Below are positions 45,356 through 47,226 of a stretch of 47,226 nt of DNA, in pieces. Below the pieces are notes generated by a model. The model searched no databases and had not been told where the DNA came from. It was given only the letters and a program-made list of their open reading frames with translations. Both the position numbers and the translations under genes were made by a program. Origin of the DNA: Candidatus Omnitrophota bacterium (lineage in GTDB: Bacteria > Omnitrophota > Gorgyraeia > S143-82); contig WGAY01000024.1 in assembly GCA_015494585.1 (NCBI GenBank), forward strand, positions 1-47,226, given 5' to 3'. Positions within the stretch are counted from its first letter, which is position 1. Each line of letters starts with the position of its first letter.

Positions 45356-46225
45356 ATGGCGAAACAGGCACTAGGAAGGGGCTTGGCATCACTCCTTGGG
45401 GATTCCGGGACCTTTCAAGGAGAAGGTGTGCCGAATTCATTGGTAAGAAATATCTCGGTAGAAGAGGTCTTCCCGAATCCCTATCAGCCAAGGGAGGCCT
45501 TTTCAGATCAAGAAATTCAAGAGCTAGCGAATTCTATTTCAAGATCCGGGTTGCTACAACCAATCGTGGTTCGCCGCAGAAAGGACGCTTCGGGTTTTGA
45601 GTTAGTGGCTGGTGAGCGCAGGTTGCGAGCGGTTAAGAGTCTTGGCTGGGAGTCTATTCCAGCGGTGGTCAGGGATGTGGATACGCGGGAGATGGCTGTC
45701 TTGGCATTGGTTGAGAATATCCAGAGACAGGATGTCTCTCCTATAGAGGAGGCGCGGGCCTACAGGAGACTGATGGAGGAATTTTCTCTTTCTCAGGAAG
45801 ATGTTGCAAAACTAGTTGGGAAGTCCAGGGCGAAGGTGGCAAATACGCTTAGGTTGTTGTCTCTCCCAGAGGATATACAGAGGGAGATAAGCAGTGGAGA
45901 GGTCTCTTTTAGTCAGGCGCGGGAATTGTTGACGGGCAGGCCCGCCAAAGAGGAGATTGTCAGGAGATATCAGGTTTTGAAAAGTAAAAAGGCAACGGTA
46001 AGGGAGATAAAGGAAGAGGTTAAACAGAAAGACCCCTTTGTCCTCAGGCTAGAAGAGACCCTGCAGCAATTACTGGGGACTAAGGTATCTCTTCAGCATA
46101 ATGAAAGAAAAAAGCAAGGAAAGATAGTGATAGAGTATTATTCTTTAGTGGATCTCGATAGGGTTGTGGATGTTATAAGAAGGGGAAGGAGGGAAATAAA
46201 TGGAGGCAGCACTAGTTCTAATTAA
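45356..46225 (+). CDS. parB: Chromosome partitioning protein ParB/Spo0J (CTPase)
   Basis: ParB binds parS, uses CTP to clamp and slide on DNA, and activates ParA. I start at the ATG at 45356 (SD AAAGGGGGG), giving 289 aa beginning AKQALGRGLASLLGD, the conserved ParA-interacting N-terminus. The track's 12 extra residues are a translated parS site. CTP-binding motifs are present: NPYQPREAF, GLLQPIVVRR, ELVAGERRLRAVKSLG (GERR box) and VENIQRQDVSPIEEA. A parS-reading helix-turn-helix follows (LSQEDVAKLVGKSRAKVANTLRLL), then a dimerisation C-terminus. Its end overlaps the ndk start by 26 nt. Confidence 0.96.
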   Translation: MAKQALGRGLASLLGDSGTFQGEGVPNSLVRNISVEEVFPNPYQPREAFSDQEIQELANSISRSGLLQPIVVRRRKDASGFELVAGERRLRAVKSLGWESIPAVVRDVDTREMAVLALVENIQRQDVSPIEEARAYRRLMEEFSLSQEDVAKLVGKSRAKVANTLRLLSLPEDIQREISSGEVSFSQARELLTGRPAKEEIVRRYQVLKSKKATVREIKEEVKQKDPFVLRLEETLQQLLGTKVSLQHNERKKQGKIVIEYYSLVDLDRVVDVIRRGRREINGGSTSSN

Positions 46226-46700
46226 GCCAGATGCCTTGAAGAAATCTCTTACCGGAGATATCTTGAGCAGGATTTCCTCGGCGGGGCTGGAGATAATCGG
46301 TGCCAAGGTAGTAAGGGTTTCAGAAGACCTGGCAAAGATGCACTATGCCCATTTAAAGGATAAACCGTTTTTTCAAGATGTGATAGACTATATATGTGGT
46401 AAACAACATGGTAGAAATAAGGTAATAGCCCTTGTGTATTGGGGAGAGAAGGCGATTTCAAAATTAAGGGCCTTGGCAGGTGCAACAAATCCAGAAGAGG
46501 CAGACCCTACGACGGTAAGGGGTGCCTATGGAAGGATTACAACGAGTGGCGTCTATGAAAACGTGATCCATGTATCCGATTCACCCGAGACAGCCGAAAG
46601 AGAGATAAAGCTCTGGTTTTCTCCCGAAGAGATAATAGAGGATCTTTACCCTACCAAGACAATGGTTGAGGGTGGTCGTGCCGTGGCTATATGGGCGTAA
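46200..46700 (+). CDS. ndk: Nucleoside diphosphate kinase
   Basis: Ndk transfers the terminal phosphate between nucleoside triphosphates and diphosphates through a phosphohistidine. The 166-aa product begins ALVLIKPDALKKSL. It has the family segments GATNPEEADPTTVRGAYG and the active-site stretch ENVIHVSDSPETAEREI, in which the histidine before V-S-D-S is catalytic. It is about 20 residues longer than the common 140-150-aa form, with a C-terminal extension rich in E and P. It starts inside parB behind GGAGG, an unusual neighbour, and lies between two groups of parS sites. Confidence 0.93.
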   Translation: MEAALVLIKPDALKKSLTGDILSRISSAGLEIIGAKVVRVSEDLAKMHYAHLKDKPFFQDVIDYICGKQHGRNKVIALVYWGEKAISKLRALAGATNPEEADPTTVRGAYGRITTSGVYENVIHVSDSPETAEREIKLWFSPEEIIEDLYPTKTMVEGGRAVAIWA

Positions 46701-46841
46701 TGTTCCACGTGGAACATTTTTATGCGAAGTTGAGACTAGATTCAAGGGCCATCAAGACGGAATGTTCCACGTGGAACAATTGGTTTGGCATGGATTAGTA
46801 TGAGTTAATAAAAAAGTTTAAGAAGTGTTCCATGTGGAACA
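46701..46841. repeat. Three parS-like sites after ndk (second copy of a three-site module)
   Basis: Sites at 46701 and 46763 are exact; 46826 has a CATG core. The flanks repeat those of 45019-45142: ATGCGAAGTT after the first site, and TTAATAAAAA, then GTTTAAGAA, before the third. The first site starts directly after the ndk stop codon. Confidence 0.9.
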
Positions 46842-46870
46842 ATTTTGATGAGGTAGGATAAATGGATTTT

Positions 46871-46898
46871 AACTAAGAACTAAGAACTCAAAACGTAA
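46871..46898 (+). repeat. Short heptamer repeat
   Basis: Four consecutive 7-mers, AACTAAG, AACTAAG, AACTCAA and AACGTAA, followed by similar degenerate A-rich text. Apart from this, 46842-47118 shows no gene. Confidence 0.5.
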
Positions 46899-47118
46899 GA
46901 CCACAACGCAAAATTCAAAACTAGTTTTTGAAGAGTAGGATAAGAAAAGGCTAATTTGGGGAAAAGACAGAGACTGAGGAAGATACGCGAGTTTTTGACG
47001 ATAAGAAATGAGGCAAATAAAAAGGTTTAACCTTGAGTTATGTTTGGGGTAGAGGAAGATCAGTTGATAAGTAAATCTATGAAACATGTTGATATTCTTT
47101 TATATCTTTTGCGAAAAA

Positions 47119-47134
47119 TGTTCCACGTGGAACA
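47119..47134. repeat. parS-like site upstream of yicC
   Basis: An exact TGTTCCACGTGGAACA, 12 nt before the yicC start codon; it would overlap or adjoin the ribosome-binding site region. Confidence 0.9.
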
Positions 47135-47146
47135 TTGGGAGGTAGC

Positions 47147-47226
47147 ATGGGTTTATTGGGAATGACGGGGTTTGGTTTTGGGGAGATTTCTTGTCCTGAT
47201 TTTTCGGTAAGGACGGAGATAAGGTC
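47147..47226 (+). CDS. YicC/YloC family endoribonuclease, N-terminus (runs off right edge)
   Basis: Only 26 codons are visible. They read MGLLGMTGFGFGE, then SVRTEIR. The family starts with (I)xSMTGFGRxE and then has V-x-V-E-I-R-S-V-N, so the match is clear though short. YicC-type proteins are endoribonucleases found next to gmk in many genomes. The SD is GGGAGG, 4 nt before the ATG. A parS-like site lies immediately upstream. Confidence 0.7.
   Translation, partial: MGLLGMTGFGFGEISCPDFSVRTEIR

Noticed and set aside
46869-47087. 72-aa minus-strand ORF after ndk
   Set aside because: Built on the AACTAAG-type heptamer repeats and A-rich text; no SD or family resemblance.
44894-47134. CRISPR array
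   Set aside because: The repeats are 16-bp perfect palindromes with irregular spacing and partly duplicated flanks; this is the parS motif beside parA/parB.

Overview
This window looks like the replication-origin region of an uncultured, Gram-negative-type bacterium. dnaA, dnaN, gyrB and gyrA read leftward. rpmH, rnpA, yidD, yidC, parA and parB read rightward. Transcription diverges at the dnaA-rpmH gap (about 41.8-41.9 kb), and 12 parS-like palindromes lie near parA/parB. An outer envelope is suggested by a LolD-type ATPase, a probable O-antigen ligase-like protein, a znuABC-like importer and a CHASE2 sensor. The broad gene mix, the odd operon order and the frequent ATA and AGG/AGA codons recall candidate phyla such as Omnitrophota, but I hold that only weakly; a marker-gene tree is needed. 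I saw no rRNA, tRNA, CRISPR array or insertion sequence.

Layout. 1-1.3 kb: a leftward unit (ABC ATPase, then a cut-off polytopic membrane protein) behind a strong promoter and an 83-nt structured RNA. 1.3-7.5 kb: a degenerate class II ribonucleotide reductase homologue, mnmG, a tRNA nucleotidyltransferase, a small phosphodiesterase and a DUF151 nuclease-like gene. 7.6-9.1 kb: an inserted-looking Fic gene with three evenly spaced operator-like dyads, a terminator and a decayed ORF. 9.2-20.9 kb: one long operon (secreted thioredoxin-like protein, nusA, infB, valS, nadC, znuA, znuC, znuB, rph). 21.0-28.6 kb: nifU-like, cysE, mnmA, nadA, a STAS-kinase fusion, a CHASE2-PP2C phosphatase, rtcB and a methyltransferase. 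28.7-40.3 kb: dnaN, a short DUF721 gene, gyrB, gyrA, mgtE, a PP-loop amidotransferase-like gene, an acyl-adenylating enzyme and a thioester reductase. 40.5-47.2 kb: dnaA, the likely origin, the rpmH-parB block, ndk and the start of yicC.

How the genes work together. The origin block couples initiation (DnaA, DnaN), topology (gyrase), segregation (ParA, ParB, parS) and membrane insertion (YidC, YidD). The nusA operon joins transcription elongation, translation initiation, valyl-tRNA charging, NAD synthesis and metal uptake. The nifU-like/cysE/mnmA/nadA group shares a sulfur and Fe-S theme: cysteine supply, Fe-S assembly, tRNA thiolation and a 4Fe-4S NAD enzyme. Next to it is a compact partner-switching module.

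The most notable signals are: the three 28-bp dyads spaced exactly 41 bp apart at the fic promoter; the structured RNA whose first base is the predicted transcription start; an RNR homologue lacking the thiyl-radical cysteine; the duplicated multi-parS module flanking parB-ndk; a PP-loop gene whose zinc-binding N-terminus can only be translated from a non-standard start codon; and near-leaderless transcripts for rpmH and possibly the DUF151 gene.
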